A stretch of 36,681 nt of DNA from JBBDIM01 sp040880405 (GCA_040880405.1 JBBDIM010000066.1:1-36681), one strand, 5' to 3'. Positions 24,304 through 33,625 are shown, counted from the first letter of the stretch. Notes: a model not told the origin generated them from the sequence alone. Translations and numbers: made by a program.

Positions 24304-25736
24304 TCGATTGGTTCGTGCAATTCGTAACGGAGACCCTCGGCGGGCTGCCGCTGCTTCAGCTTCTGCTGATGGCCCTGCCGCTGTTGGTTATCGCTCGGGC
24401 CTTGCGGACCTCACCCAGCATGTGGTTGGTGGGGATGTTCGTGGCCCTGATCCCGATTCCGCTGTTCGGCGTGATGGTGACCCATGGCGAAGGGCTCAGC
24501 GGTTTGGCCTGGACGCTGGTCGGGGTGAACGTTTTGATCCTGGTGTTAGCCGCGGTGGACCTCTGCACCTTGCCGCTGGCCAAGCGGATCAATGTCGAGC
24601 GCGAGACCCTCCGGATCGCCTCGCTCATGAAAAAGCATCAGGTGACCCTCACCGTCAGCAACCTCAGCCGCCGCTCGATCCATCTCTCGATCCGGGACGA
24701 CGTCCCGCAGCAGTTCATCACGGTGCCGGAAGAGTTCGACCTCCGGCTAGAACCGCAAAGCCGGGCCACCGTCCATTACGAGATGGAGCCGACCCAACGT
24801 GGTTCGTTCCCCATGCGGTTTGTCCACCTCCGGATCGATAGCCGGTTCCGCCTCTGGAAGAAAATCTTGCAGGTCCCGCTGGAAAAGGTGATTAGTGTCT
24901 ACCCCGACATGAAGCAGCTTTCTGAGTACGCCCTGCTGGCCCGGACCAATCGGCTCAGTTTGTTGGGAGTTCGCCGGACCCGGAAGGTCGGCCAAGACCA
25001 CGATTTCGAACGCCTGCGCGACTACACCCGGGACGACAACTACAAGCACATCGACTGGCGAAGCACCGCTCGCCGCCGCAAACTGACCGTCCGCGAGTTC
25101 CAAACCAGCCAAAGCCAGCGGATCATCTTCCTGATCGACTGCGGCCGAATGATGACCAACGAAGCGGACGGCATCAGCCTCTTGGACCACGCGTTGAACG
25201 CGATGCTGATGATGAGCTTTGTCGCCCTGCGGCAGGGAGATTCCGTCGGGGCGATTTGCTTCTCGGACCGGGTCCTCTCGTTCGTCCCGCCCCGCAGCGG
25301 CGCAAGCCAAATGAACCACCTGCTGCACGCCAGCTACGACCGCTTCCCGGAGTTGGTGGAATCTCGGTACGACGAAGCCTTCATGTACCTCCGCTCGAAC
25401 TGCCGCAAACGGAGCCTGGTGGTGCTAATCAGCAACGTGATCGACGAGGTCAACTCGCACCAAATCCAACAATACCTCAGCACCCTAGTCGGCCGCCACC
25501 TGCCGCTCGGCGTCCTCCTGCGAGACCACCGCCTATTCGACGCCGCCGAAAACGAAAAGCCCTACGGCCGCCACCTCTTCAACGCCGCCGCCGCCGCCGA
25601 AATCTTAACCTGGCGGCATCATGTGCTCACCGATCTCTCGCATAAAGGGGTGCTCGCGCTCGACCTCTTCCCGGAAGATTTAACGGCGAATTTGGTGAAC
25701 CAGTATCTGGAGATTAAGGCCCGGCATTTGTTGTAG
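24300..25736 (+). CDS. DUF58 domain protein (VWA-like partner of MoxR)
   Basis: 478 residues from GTG 24300, overlapping the MoxR stop. Two membrane segments at about 15-32 and 38-58, and a third at about 70-85, are followed by a beta-rich domain. The DUF58 signature is near 235-260: DFERLRDYTRDDNYKHIDW followed by RSTARRRKLTVREF. A VWA-like domain follows with LIDCGRMM (a DxGxx start, MIDAS-like) and LVVLISNVID. The family pairs with MoxR in most bacteria, and the partner is encoded immediately upstream. Last gene of the operon: no overlapping start follows and about 550 bases of non-coding sequence come next. Confidence 0.94.
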   Translation: MIDWFVQFVTETLGGLPLLQLLLMALPLLVIARALRTSPSMWLVGMFVALIPIPLFGVMVTHGEGLSGLAWTLVGVNVLILVLAAVDLCTLPLAKRINVERETLRIASLMKKHQVTLTVSNLSRRSIHLSIRDDVPQQFITVPEEFDLRLEPQSRATVHYEMEPTQRGSFPMRFVHLRIDSRFRLWKKILQVPLEKVISVYPDMKQLSEYALLARTNRLSLLGVRRTRKVGQDHDFERLRDYTRDDNYKHIDWRSTARRRKLTVREFQTSQSQRIIFLIDCGRMMTNEADGISLLDHALNAMLMMSFVALRQGDSVGAICFSDRVLSFVPPRSGASQMNHLLHASYDRFPELVESRYDEAFMYLRSNCRKRSLVVLISNVIDEVNSHQIQQYLSTLVGRHLPLGVLLRDHRLFDAAENEKPYGRHLFNAAAAAEILTWRHHVLTDLSHKGVLALDLFPEDLTANLVNQYLEIKARHLL

Positions 25737-26284
25737 ATAAAATTGGGGTTGCCGTTGCCCGGACTGGCCTGCTTTTTCTCTGCCTGAACCTATGGCTGCC
25801 ACCGGTGACGACCGTGGGAAGGTTTCTAGTTTTTGTGATGTCGTTGGTCACGTTGCCCTTCCTCATCACGACACCTGAGCCTTCGGTATTATGCGATCTT
25901 GATCTCGCTGGCCAACACGGCCGAACCGCTGTTGGTGATCGACCGAAGCGGGGGTCGCCTGAGCCATGAGGAGACCTCGACCGATTTCGAGCTCGACGTA
26001 TTTACCAATACGCCTGCGGGTAAATTGCCTGTCCGCCTTGCCGGGACACCACTTACGATCTCTCGCGACGATTGCCTGGAATCATCCGGGCGATGGTTTT
26101 CAGGGAAAATGGCAGCTTCGCAAAATAATTATTTGTTTACCTCGGAAAAGGAGTTGACAAAGGATTTAATCTGCCCAATACTCTGATTGTCAGATAAACA
26201 GATGGCGCGATTGTTGCTCTTGGAGTTTGCGATTATTGTTATCCACTTCTCATGCATCTCTTTACTTATTTATGAGGTCCCAAA
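25737..26284. other. Spacer with the promoter of the DUF1559 gene
   Basis: AT-richer than the genes before it. A frame at 25899-26186 can be read, but its product has no recognisable features and it runs into the promoter at 26154-26182, so I do not call it a gene. Confidence 0.5.
26154..26182 (+). promoter_or_regulatory. Sigma-70-type promoter of the DUF1559 gene
   Basis: TTGACA at 26154-26159 and AATACT at 26177-26182, with a 17-base spacer. The transcript would begin near 26189, about 95 bases before the start codon. Confidence 0.65.
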
Positions 26285-27325
26285 ATGTCCCGTCGACGAC
26301 GATCCTCCGGTTTCACGTTAGTTGAACTTCTTGTGGTTATCGCGATTATCGGTGTTTTGGTTGCACTGCTGCTGCCTGCGGTTCAGCAGGCGCGCGAAGC
26401 GGCAAGGCGATCGCATTGCAGTAACAATTTGAAGCAGATTGGAATTGCGTTGCACACCTATCACGACTCCCACATTTCGTTTCCGATCGGTGCTCGAGGG
26501 GGCGTCGTTCAGGCGGTTCAGAATATCGGACCTTCGTGGTGGGCCGGACTGCTTCCCTTTCTCGAACAGCCGGCGGTCTACGAGGCGATCGACTTCAGCA
26601 TCGCCAATAGCGGTTTTGTCGGTAACAACATGAAGCCGCAAATCTCGGGAATCGTATTTCCTGTGATGAGTTGTCCTTCCTATTCCGGGGAACTCGGTGG
26701 CGAAGTCCCGGAATGGGCAGTAACCATCGATACGAATGCAACTTATGCGGGAATAGCAGGAGCGGTTAGCTCGTCCCAATTTACTGAATCACGGACCGCG
26801 ACTTGTTGTGACTGTTGCAGCTCATCGGCAACCGGAGCCGATACAGGCATCCTCGCCGCGGGAGGTCTGCTGGTTCCCAATCAAGCGTTTGGCTTCAAGA
26901 ATGCGACCGACGGCACCAGCAATACGATTATCGTGGGTGAAATCGGGGCGGTCATGGTGACCACGAGCGCCATTTCGGATACGACAGCGGCTCCTAGTCC
27001 TCCGCGAGTTCCGATGACCGCGAGTGGTAATCCGCATGGATGGTTGATGGGTGCCGCTTCCACCAGCCGCGTCCCGTCGGCATCATTATTTGCCCGAGTT
27101 TGGAATCTGACCACCATCCGCTATGCACCCAATACTTTGAACTACGATCGCGCTGGAATCAACGCCAACCATGGCGCGAACAATCCGCTGATGTCGCAAC
27201 ATCCCGGCGGAGTCATGGTGCTGTCGGCGGACGGCCACGTGAACTTTATCGCGGAGACCATCGACCTGGATACGTTAAAGCACTTGGCAACTCGCGATGA
27301 CGGCATCGTCGGCGGCGACTACTAA
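26285..27325 (+). CDS. DUF1559 protein with prepilin-type N-terminus
   Basis: 346 residues. The N-terminus has the prepilin motif GFTLVELLVVIAIIG (cleavage after Gly9, methylated Phe) and the usual following PAVQQAREAARRSHCSNNLKQIG. The rest is the DUF1559 domain, with FLEQ, GTSNTIIVGEIG and the end SADGHVNFIAETID, then LATRDDGIVGGDY (the H-x9-DG region). The family exists in tens to hundreds of copies in planctomycetes and is thought to form pilin-like surface structures. A sigma-70-type promoter lies upstream (26154-26182). It is followed at 36 bases by a small lipoprotein gene, a very common pairing. Confidence 0.95.
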   Translation: MSRRRRSSGFTLVELLVVIAIIGVLVALLLPAVQQAREAARRSHCSNNLKQIGIALHTYHDSHISFPIGARGGVVQAVQNIGPSWWAGLLPFLEQPAVYEAIDFSIANSGFVGNNMKPQISGIVFPVMSCPSYSGELGGEVPEWAVTIDTNATYAGIAGAVSSSQFTESRTATCCDCCSSSATGADTGILAAGGLLVPNQAFGFKNATDGTSNTIIVGEIGAVMVTTSAISDTTAAPSPPRVPMTASGNPHGWLMGAASTSRVPSASLFARVWNLTTIRYAPNTLNYDRAGINANHGANNPLMSQHPGGVMVLSADGHVNFIAETIDLDTLKHLATRDDGIVGGDY

Positions 27326-27361
27326 GACAAGTTGGTATACCAGGCACGATAGGAAACTCAA

Positions 27362-27796
27362 ATGAATCCAACAGCTTTAAGGTTCTTGATGAGCTGCAGC
27401 CTTGTTTTTGTTGGCTGCGGCTTAGATGACCAAGGAATCTCTGGCGTCCAAGGCACGGTCCTGATCAATGGATCCGCAGCGCCAGAAGGGACGATTATTG
27501 GCTTTTCCAATATCGCGAACGAGTCGGACGCTTTTATGACGCCTGTCGATTCGGATGGAAAGTACCAGTACCGTCCGCCGAAGGAAATCGTTCTCCCACT
27601 CGGCGAGTATCGTATTGTCGTGATTCCGAAACGCCGCCAGACAGAAATGGGCCCAAATTTCATCGCGAAGGATGTTCCCATTCCTGGCGCTCCTGCTTCC
27701 TACGGAAAATATTCCGAAGTTCAAACCAGCGATTTGAAAACGGAAATTACATCTAGTCAGACGGTAACGTTTGACATCGATATCGTGTCACCGTGA
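27362..27796 (+). CDS. Small lipoprotein (carboxypeptidase-regulatory-like fold)
   Basis: 144 residues. A type II signal peptide ends at VFVG-C19. The mature part opens GVQGTVLINGSAAPEGTIIGF, which resembles the beta-sandwich repeats of transthyretin-like or CarboxypepD_reg-like modules; this is followed by DSDGKYQY and LPLGEYRIVVIP, also usual. Planctomycetes typically encode such a lipoprotein right after a DUF1559 protein. Located at the membrane, function unknown. 36 bases after the DUF1559 stop, probably cotranscribed. Confidence 0.85.
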   Translation: MNPTALRFLMSCSLVFVGCGLDDQGISGVQGTVLINGSAAPEGTIIGFSNIANESDAFMTPVDSDGKYQYRPPKEIVLPLGEYRIVVIPKRRQTEMGPNFIAKDVPIPGAPASYGKYSEVQTSDLKTEITSSQTVTFDIDIVSP

Positions 27797-27969
27797 AGAA
27801 GTTGCGTGGTTTATTCCTCGTCGACGGCGCATCTTCTGCATCACGCGAACTATTTTCCACCACCTCCCCCTGCAACCTGCTGGTGCTGACGTCGCATCCT
27901 GCGTTTTGAGCATTCTCTCACCTTTGATTTTGAATTCACCTCTGAGCATTTAACGAAAGCGATGATTTT

Positions 27970-29133
27970 ATGAGCTGGAATCCGAGAATCCTACTGACCG
28001 GCCTGGTCCTTTGTTTGCTGACTATCGAAGCATTTGCCGAGACCGCCGATCCGTCTCAAGCCGGATACGCTGGCCGCATCGGCACAAAGATCTATGTCTC
28101 CAAGCTCGGCGACGACTCGGATGGAAAAAGTTGGGAGACAGCCTTTAACACAATCCAACAAGGCATCAACGCTGTTCCCGATGATAAAGGAGGACATTGC
28201 GTGATCGTCCGACCGGACGTTTATGTCGAAGCCAACCTCGCCCCGTCCCAGAAGGGTGCCAAGGGCGCCTACAATACGCTCATCTGCGACTACGACGGAT
28301 CGTTAGGATCGAAGGCCAAAGGCTGGGCGATGATCGACTCTGGCGATCCGAAGCTGGGATTTAAAAGTTGGGATTGGTGGAGCACGATTCGCGCATCTGA
28401 TGAGCATTGGCCGGGCGGCAACAACCAAGAAACGTTTTCCAGCATCGTTTGGGATCGTTGGACGCTGCGTCGACTATACACTTCAGGCGGTGACGCGGGA
28501 TTCTTTTGGGATCTGACCAGCAAGAGCGGCGAAGGCTTTACGGTGCAAGTCGAAGATTGCGTCGGGATTGGCCGAGCTTTTGGTGGCGGGGTTGTCTATC
28601 CGCAAGTTCGCCCTGATGAGCCCAGCACGTTTCGTCGTTGCTATTTTCTGGCACTCGACTGGGTCGGAGATACGGCGGCTGTGCTTGTCGGCGGTTCGGA
28701 AGACGCCATGCCAGAGCATCCCCATGTCGTGCTGGAAGACTGCACGTTGGTCCATTCCGACAATGCAATCGCGATCTCCTATGCGGCAAAACAGACGCGT
28801 GTGAAGCTGATCGACTGTCGGTTGATCGCGCTCAATTTCACGCAGCCTGAGATGGGCGGGAAGTCGACTGGGATCATTTGCACTGAAGGAAACTCCGCTG
28901 GCGGCGCGCTGCATGTCGATCTGCAAGACTGTCGTCTGGCCGGGTATAGCGTTTTCACACCGGGCCCCTCCAGCAAATTGGCCAGCTACACGATGACCGG
29001 ACGCAACACGGCCTATCTCCAGTTCAAGCAGGAGTTGCCAGAAGGTCTCGAGCGAGTCGGAGTCTGGCCGGCCGATCTCTTTTCAACAATCGCTCCCCCG
29101 CCCCTCTCCGGCGCAGTAGAGCCGCACCCGTAG
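27970..29133 (+). CDS. Secreted parallel beta-helix (pectin-lyase-like) protein
   Basis: 387 residues. A signal peptide (hydrophobic 7-19, cleavage near AFA/ET) is followed by the opening KIYVSKLGDDSDGKSWETAF and NTIQQGINA, which is a standard start of pectin-lyase-like beta-helix proteins. Repeated strand turns follow, for example VVLEDCTLVHSDNAI, VKLIDCRLIAL and VDLQDCRLAGYS, with the DC/CR rungs typical of such helices. It may bind or cleave a polysaccharide, but no catalytic site is obvious. 173 bases from the previous gene; a hairpin after the stop (29175-29199) is a possible terminator. Confidence 0.85.
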   Translation: MSWNPRILLTGLVLCLLTIEAFAETADPSQAGYAGRIGTKIYVSKLGDDSDGKSWETAFNTIQQGINAVPDDKGGHCVIVRPDVYVEANLAPSQKGAKGAYNTLICDYDGSLGSKAKGWAMIDSGDPKLGFKSWDWWSTIRASDEHWPGGNNQETFSSIVWDRWTLRRLYTSGGDAGFFWDLTSKSGEGFTVQVEDCVGIGRAFGGGVVYPQVRPDEPSTFRRCYFLALDWVGDTAAVLVGGSEDAMPEHPHVVLEDCTLVHSDNAIAISYAAKQTRVKLIDCRLIALNFTQPEMGGKSTGIICTEGNSAGGALHVDLQDCRLAGYSVFTPGPSSKLASYTMTGRNTAYLQFKQELPEGLERVGVWPADLFSTIAPPPLSGAVEPHP

Positions 29134-29174
29134 GAAAAATCGTCTCCTTCATGACCGTCCCAAGCGAAACGAAA

Positions 29175-29199
29175 GGCCCCGGCAATCCTTGTCGGGGCC
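29175..29199 (+). terminator. Hairpin after the beta-helix protein gene
   Basis: GGCCCCGGCAA-TCC-TTGTCGGGGCC, an 11-bp stem with one G-T pair and a 3-nt loop, 42 bases past the stop. No T run follows. The rest of 29134-29555 shows no gene. Confidence 0.55.
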
Positions 29200-29555
29200 A
29201 GGCCTCGGGGCTTGGCATTCCGCCGAGTTGCTACCCTCAGTCGGGTTTCGAGGAAGAAGACAATGGCAGTGCTTGCGAATCCTGACATCGTCGATTGCCA
29301 GTGGTAAACATTTTCAAAATTCCTCGTTAAACCACCGCTTTATCCGGAGACTAGAACCTGAAAGCAGGTCCCATTGTTTCATGCTAACCCGGATTATTCA
29401 CGGTCGAACTGCTGCGACGATCGCCATGAATAATACGGGCTAACGGAAAGTGGATTGCGTACGTAAAGAAATGGTTTCGTTACGCGGTCTCCTCTCACAT
29501 CTCATTTCACCATGCTTTGCAGTCATCAACGAAACTCTCCGAAGAGCACCTTGCA

Positions 29556-30581
29556 ATGAACATCACGTCTTCGCCGCGGATCGCGTATCCTTCCCGATCA
29601 AGTTTCAAGACTTCCTGGACCAACGTCCTCATGATCTTGCTTGGCGTTGCCGGGCTGATCTCGCCTGGCGATGCCGAAGAGGTCGTTCGGCCGGAAATCA
29701 TCAAACTTCCCGGCGGCCTCCTCGACAGAATGGAAAACACGCCAGTGATCTTCGCCGGGCGTAAAATCTTGCTCTCGAACATCCGTGACGATTCCAAGGT
29801 AAATACGGATGGATACGTAGCGAGCATGACGCTGCTTGCCGATGATCTCGACACCGGCGAACGAATTTGCGAGTTCGGCAAGGGCCATTCCTTTGTCTCT
29901 GGTTACGTCGATGGCGACACGTTGCATGCGTTTGCGAGCCGCGGCACAAATCACCACTGGTTTTCTGATATCACCCATTTCTGGACGACCGATCTGGTGA
30001 CATGGCACGAAGAACCAGCGATTAACAGGACCGGAGACGAACACCTCTTCAACACATCCGTCTGCCGTGATGACCAAGGCTATTTGATGGCGTATGAGTC
30101 GAGCTCTCCCGTTACGTTTTGCTTCCGCTTCGCCAGGTCGACCGATCTGAAGAATTGGAAAACGATTCCGAACCTGATTTTCACAGGTGCCCAGAAAGAG
30201 TACAGCGCATGTCCCGTCATTCGGTACTTCGCACCGTACTACTACGTGATTTATCTTCACGCACCCGTGGCGGGACACAACGGGCATGTCTCGTATATCA
30301 CCCGATCCAAAGATCTGCAAACTTGGGAACTAAGTCCGCTGAACCCAGTGCTGGAGGCGGGAGAGAAAGAGGGGACAAATAATTCGGACGTCGACCTAAT
30401 CGAAATCGACAGGAACACTTACCTGTTTTATGCGGCCGGCAATCAAGCCAATTGGACAACATTGAGAACCGCGATCCACCCCGGCCCCCTGAAGCAGTTT
30501 TTCGAGGGTTGGTTCCCGGAAAGTCCGGCCCCAGAGAACGTGGTTTCCGCCGTCGTGGCCCCCACACCGCTTCCTGAATAG
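29556..30581 (+). CDS. Secreted beta-propeller glycosidase-like protein (GH43/GH32-like fold)
   Basis: 341 residues from ATG 29556; a TTG at 29517 would be earlier and is less likely. A signal section (long n-region, then VLMILLGVAGLISPGDA) precedes the mature protein. The mature part shows a repeated propeller pattern: FFDI-like blades with WTTDLVTWHEEPA, ARSTDLKNWKTIP, SACPVIRYFAPYYYVIYLH and TRSKDLQTWELS, the STDLxxW repeat being typical of five-bladed GH32/43/117/130 proteins. Catalytic acids cannot be assigned with certainty. It may act on a polysaccharide together with the beta-helix protein upstream. No ribosome site stands out other than GAAGAG. Confidence 0.8.
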   Translation: MNITSSPRIAYPSRSSFKTSWTNVLMILLGVAGLISPGDAEEVVRPEIIKLPGGLLDRMENTPVIFAGRKILLSNIRDDSKVNTDGYVASMTLLADDLDTGERICEFGKGHSFVSGYVDGDTLHAFASRGTNHHWFSDITHFWTTDLVTWHEEPAINRTGDEHLFNTSVCRDDQGYLMAYESSSPVTFCFRFARSTDLKNWKTIPNLIFTGAQKEYSACPVIRYFAPYYYVIYLHAPVAGHNGHVSYITRSKDLQTWELSPLNPVLEAGEKEGTNNSDVDLIEIDRNTYLFYAAGNQANWTTLRTAIHPGPLKQFFEGWFPESPAPENVVSAVVAPTPLPE

Positions 30582-30609
30582 AAGTGGCGAACGGAATGGG
30601 TGCCGGACC

Positions 30610-30744
30610 GTGATAACCTTAGCGGCGGAGAACCAGGAATTGATCGTCGCGTACCTGATCGATGGACCGCCACTGACCTCGGTCATTGCCTTGAACCTCT
30701 ATCTGGCGAGAACACTTGCGGGCGAGCGACGCAGCAATAACTGA
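30610..30744 (+). CDS. Possible short frame or gene remnant (44 residues)
   Basis: A GTG-initiated frame with a protein-like sequence (AENQELIVAYLIDGPPLT, then VIALNLYLARTL). The frame is open further upstream into the end of the previous gene. I do not recognise it; it could be the end of a lost gene. Low confidence. Confidence 0.25.
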   Translation: MITLAAENQELIVAYLIDGPPLTSVIALNLYLARTLAGERRSNN

Positions 30745-30832
30745 TCACCCGCCAAGCTCGCTCAAACATTTGCCCTGCCAGGGCGGCGCGGCTATGCTGA
30801 AGCCGTCGGGGTGCCAGTCACAAATGGGGGAA

Positions 30833-31390
30833 ATGATGCGGGTTTCGATCTTGCTGCTGGGGGCGCTGCTGGGAATTGGGCTTTGTGGTTGTGGTGTTGG
30901 TACCGCGCCAACGGCGCCCGCGACGCTCGAAGGGGCTTGGCTGGGGAAGGGACTGTTTCATGCGGGGGCGGGCGATGCCGAGGTGACGGCCCAGTTGGAG
31001 CTGCTTTCCGATGGCACTTACCGCTACCTGATCCTCAAACCGTCCATTCTGGCCTTAACCGGATTGGAAGAGGGGGCGTGGCAGCGCGAAGGACAAACGC
31101 TGACCCTTGCGCCGGGTGCCAAGCCGAACGAGTCCGCCGACGCGGATGCCGCAGGCGAAGCGGAGACCGAAGAGATTGAACTCGGCCCGGATGGCAAGCC
31201 GAAACTCTCCTCGGTGTTTGGGGCGCTGCGTAAAACCAACAACCAAGAGGCGGGGTCGCGCCGGACCCTGACCGTGGCCGACGACCTGGGCCAGCTTACC
31301 TTCGACGACGGCAAACTGGAACTGACGTTCACCTACAACCTGAAAGCGACCGCCAGCTTAAAAAAGCGAGGGGATGTAACGCAGCCGTAA
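30833..31390 (+). CDS. Lipoprotein of unknown function
   Basis: 185 residues. The start is at the ATG ATG pair (30833/30836); the sequence GGGGGA lies close before it. A lipoprotein signal has the box LCG-C20. The mature protein opens APATLEGAWLGKG and has a beta-barrel-like pattern LELLSDGTYRYLIL...WQREGQTLTLAPG, which resembles small lipocalin-type lipoprotein domains. A low-complexity acidic stretch (ADADAAGEAETEEIE) sits in the middle. It is a solitary gene with its own spacer on each side. Confidence 0.75.
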   Translation: MMRVSILLLGALLGIGLCGCGVGTAPTAPATLEGAWLGKGLFHAGAGDAEVTAQLELLSDGTYRYLILKPSILALTGLEEGAWQREGQTLTLAPGAKPNESADADAAGEAETEEIELGPDGKPKLSSVFGALRKTNNQEAGSRRTLTVADDLGQLTFDDGKLELTFTYNLKATASLKKRGDVTQP

Positions 31391-31465
31391 AGCTTTCCCT
31401 CAAGATCGCGAGAAAAACACCTTCCCGGCTTCAGGGATAAGGCGCGAGCCAAGCCTCACCCTCAG

Positions 31466-31518
31466 TCACTTCTCTGTGGCCTCGGTGACCTCGGTGGCTA
31501 AAAAAATCTCTCGCCAAG
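31466..31518. repeat. Uninterrupted ('empty') copy of the 11.5-kb repeat
   Basis: Reads TTCTCTGTGGCCTCGGTGA, then CCTCGGTGGCTAAAAAAATC, then TCTCGCCAAG. The same words appear at 11502-11538 and 11645-11661, but there they are separated by 106 bases. Confidence 0.7.
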
Positions 31519-31542
31519 CCGGCAAGTATTTTTGGTTCGTCA

Positions 31543-31868
31543 CTACACCTTGGCGCAGCACTTCTTATACTTCTTGCCGCTGCCGCAGGGGCACGAATCG
31601 TTGCGGCCGACGCGGGGCTCTTCCTTGCGGATGGTTTCCACTGGGGGCTGCGGGCGATCAACCGGTCGGTTACCTCCAGGTCGTCGCCATCCAGGACCGC
31701 CAGCATGCGGCAGAGATCCTCGGTGATCATGTCGCCAAACAGTTCGTCCAACGGGTCTTCCGGCAGGCGGAGCCCCTCGGCAATCGTCGGGAGAGGCCAT
31801 TTGCTCCCTGGTTCGTGGCGTGGGCCGTGCCGACCTGTTAAACTTGTAAACTCCGCTATTTCCCCAAC
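31543..31868 (-). pseudogene. Frameshifted remnant of a SEC-C motif protein
   Basis: On the minus strand, the reading from about 31868 gives AEFTSLTGRHGPRHEPGSKW, then PTIAEGLRLPEDPLDELFGD, then LAVLDGDDLEVTDRLIA. The sense then moves to another frame near 31650, where it continues RPQPPVETIRKEEPRVGRND and ends in SCPCGSGKKYKKCCAKV, a classic SEC-C zinc-binding tail. One frameshift thus splits an otherwise coherent protein. It has no start codon at its open 5' end (a stop lies before it), so it is also truncated. Either a pseudogene or a sequencing error. Confidence 0.7.
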
Positions 31869-31907
31869 TCACCATCCCGCCGCTTAGGCGTCATTCCCGA
31901 GGTTCTC

Positions 31908-33089
31908 ATGCAACGCCGTACCTTCATGGCCGCTTCCTCGGCCGCGATGCTGCTGGCTTCCTCGCTCCGAGCCGAAGAAAACTCCAAGCGTCGCGTCGCC
32001 GTCATCGGTCACACCGGTCGAGGCAACTATGGCCATGGGCTGGATACGGTCTGGCAAAAGATTGCCGAGGCGGAAATCGTCGCGGTCGCCGATCCGCACG
32101 AGCAAGGGCTCGCGCAGGCAGTGGAGAAGCTGAAGCTCAAGCGGGGCTACGCCGATTACCACGAGATGCTCAACGAGACTAAGCCGGAGTTTGTCTCGAT
32201 CGGCCCGCGACATCCCGACCAACACAAAGAGATGCTACTGGCCGCGATCCAATCGGGCGCAAAAGGAATCTACATCGAAAAGCCGTTTTGCCGCACCCCG
32301 GCTGAGGCGGACGCGATCATCGCCGCCGCCGAAAAGCAAGGGACCAAAATCGCGATCGCCCATCGCAACCGGTACCATCCCGCCTTGGCCCACATCGCGG
32401 AGCTGGTCGCCTCGGGTGAAATGGGACGCCTATTGGAAATTCGTGGCAAAGGGAAAGGGGATCGGCGGGGTGGTGGTGAGGACCTGTGGGTTCTTGGCTC
32501 GCACGTGCTGAACCTAATCAGCCATTTCACCGGGGCCCCAAAAACCGTCTCTGCCCTGATGCGGCAGGAAGGCCGTCATGTCACGGCGGCCGATGTGAAG
32601 CCAGGCAACGAAGGGCTGGGCCCGTTGGCGGCCGACGAGATCCGGGCCCGCTACGAAATGGAAGATGGCACGATCGCCTATTTCGATTCGGTAGTCGACG
32701 ATACCACCGGTCCGGATGGATTTTGCCTCCAACTGATCGGCGGCAAGGGGGTGGTGACCCTGCATGTCGACCGTACCCCGATCGCTCACTATACGCCCGG
32801 CAACCCGTTTAAGGTTTCGCCGGAGGGGAAACCGTGGATCCCGATCACGACCGCCGGAGTCGGCAAGCCGGAACCGAATCCGGAGTTGGTCCGCTCGGTC
32901 CACAATCACCTGCTGCCAATCCGCGACCTGATCGAGTCGGTCGACGCGGACCGCGCCCCCACCTGTGACGTCCACGAAGGAGCCACCACCGTGGAGATGA
33001 TCTGCGGCGTGTTCCAGTCGCACCGAGAACAGGGGAGGGCCATTTCGTTCCCCCTAGCCAACCGAGAAAACCCGCTGGCCGATTGGTAA
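31908..33089 (+). CDS. Gfo/Idh/MocA-family oxidoreductase, Tat-type export signal
   Basis: 393 residues. The N-terminus MQRRTFMAASSAAMLLAS resembles a Tat leader (RRTFM) followed by a hydrophobic run. The NAD(P)-binding fold starts RRVAVIGHTGRGNYG (30-42), a variant of GxGxxG. E124-KPF is the family's conserved EKP motif, and HRNRYHPA follows. The second domain has LWVLGSHVLNLI and AYFDSVVDDTTGPDG, with HEGATTVEMICG near the end. Such exported dehydrogenase-like proteins are numerous in planctomycetes; the substrate (probably a sugar) is unknown. Full length. The remnant SEC-C gene lies on the other strand just upstream. Confidence 0.9.
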   Translation: MQRRTFMAASSAAMLLASSLRAEENSKRRVAVIGHTGRGNYGHGLDTVWQKIAEAEIVAVADPHEQGLAQAVEKLKLKRGYADYHEMLNETKPEFVSIGPRHPDQHKEMLLAAIQSGAKGIYIEKPFCRTPAEADAIIAAAEKQGTKIAIAHRNRYHPALAHIAELVASGEMGRLLEIRGKGKGDRRGGGEDLWVLGSHVLNLISHFTGAPKTVSALMRQEGRHVTAADVKPGNEGLGPLAADEIRARYEMEDGTIAYFDSVVDDTTGPDGFCLQLIGGKGVVTLHVDRTPIAHYTPGNPFKVSPEGKPWIPITTAGVGKPEPNPELVRSVHNHLLPIRDLIESVDADRAPTCDVHEGATTVEMICGVFQSHREQGRAISFPLANRENPLADW

Positions 33090-33138
33090 GCCGCGACAAC
33101 CTCAACCTACGCAACCTTGGCAACAGGGAAAGCACCAA

Positions 33139-33165
33139 CGTAGCCACGCTTGCCAAAAGCGTGGG
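33139..33165. repeat. Short palindromic repeat, family C (copy 2)
   Basis: CCACGCTT-GCCAA-AAGCGTGG hairpin with the same CGTAG and GTGGG flanks as 16410-16436. Confidence 0.65.
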
Positions 33166-33200
33166 AGAAGTGCCAACCCAATCCAGCGAACGCTTGTTCC

Positions 33201-33625
33201 TAAGCCGCTGGTAAGGAATGATTAACAAATTCGTTAGCCCCAACGGGGCGACATAAATAGAGACATGGTATTTTTGCCCGGAGTGAATCCTGTTTTGAAA
33301 CCGATCACGCCCCATTTCGTTATTCATTTTTTGGCCGCGGATTAACGCGGATCGCAAGCGATTTGAACGTCGAATCGCGGATAGCCTTTTCCGCGAACAT
33401 CCGCGGTTTTTTTTGTTAGCCACAGAGGACACAGAGAGCACAGAGGAAAGGAGAGTGCTTTTAGGGCCTTCGTCTTTCTATTTTGCATTTTTCATTCTTC
33501 ATTAATCAATACTCATTTTTCTGAAACAGGACGAATGAGTAGTGCAAAATGAAGAATGCAAAATTTTGTCTCTGTGACCTCTGTGTTCTCTGTGGCTAAA
33601 TAAACCTTTCCTAAAGAATTAATCG
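33201..33625 (+). repeat. Long direct repeat D, left copy
   Basis: About 420 bases, nearly identical to 36242-36675, starting TAAGCCGCTGGTAAGGAATG. It includes the hairpin GCCCC-AAC-GGGGC, CGCGGAT-type and CACAGAGG-type words, and an inverted pair ATTTTGCAT..TTCATT / AATGAAGAATGCAAAAT. No gene is seen in 33090-33703. Confidence 0.9.

Noticed and set aside
25899..26186. Short frame (95 codons) between the DUF58 and DUF1559 genes
   Set aside because: No recognisable protein features and it runs through the DUF1559 promoter.
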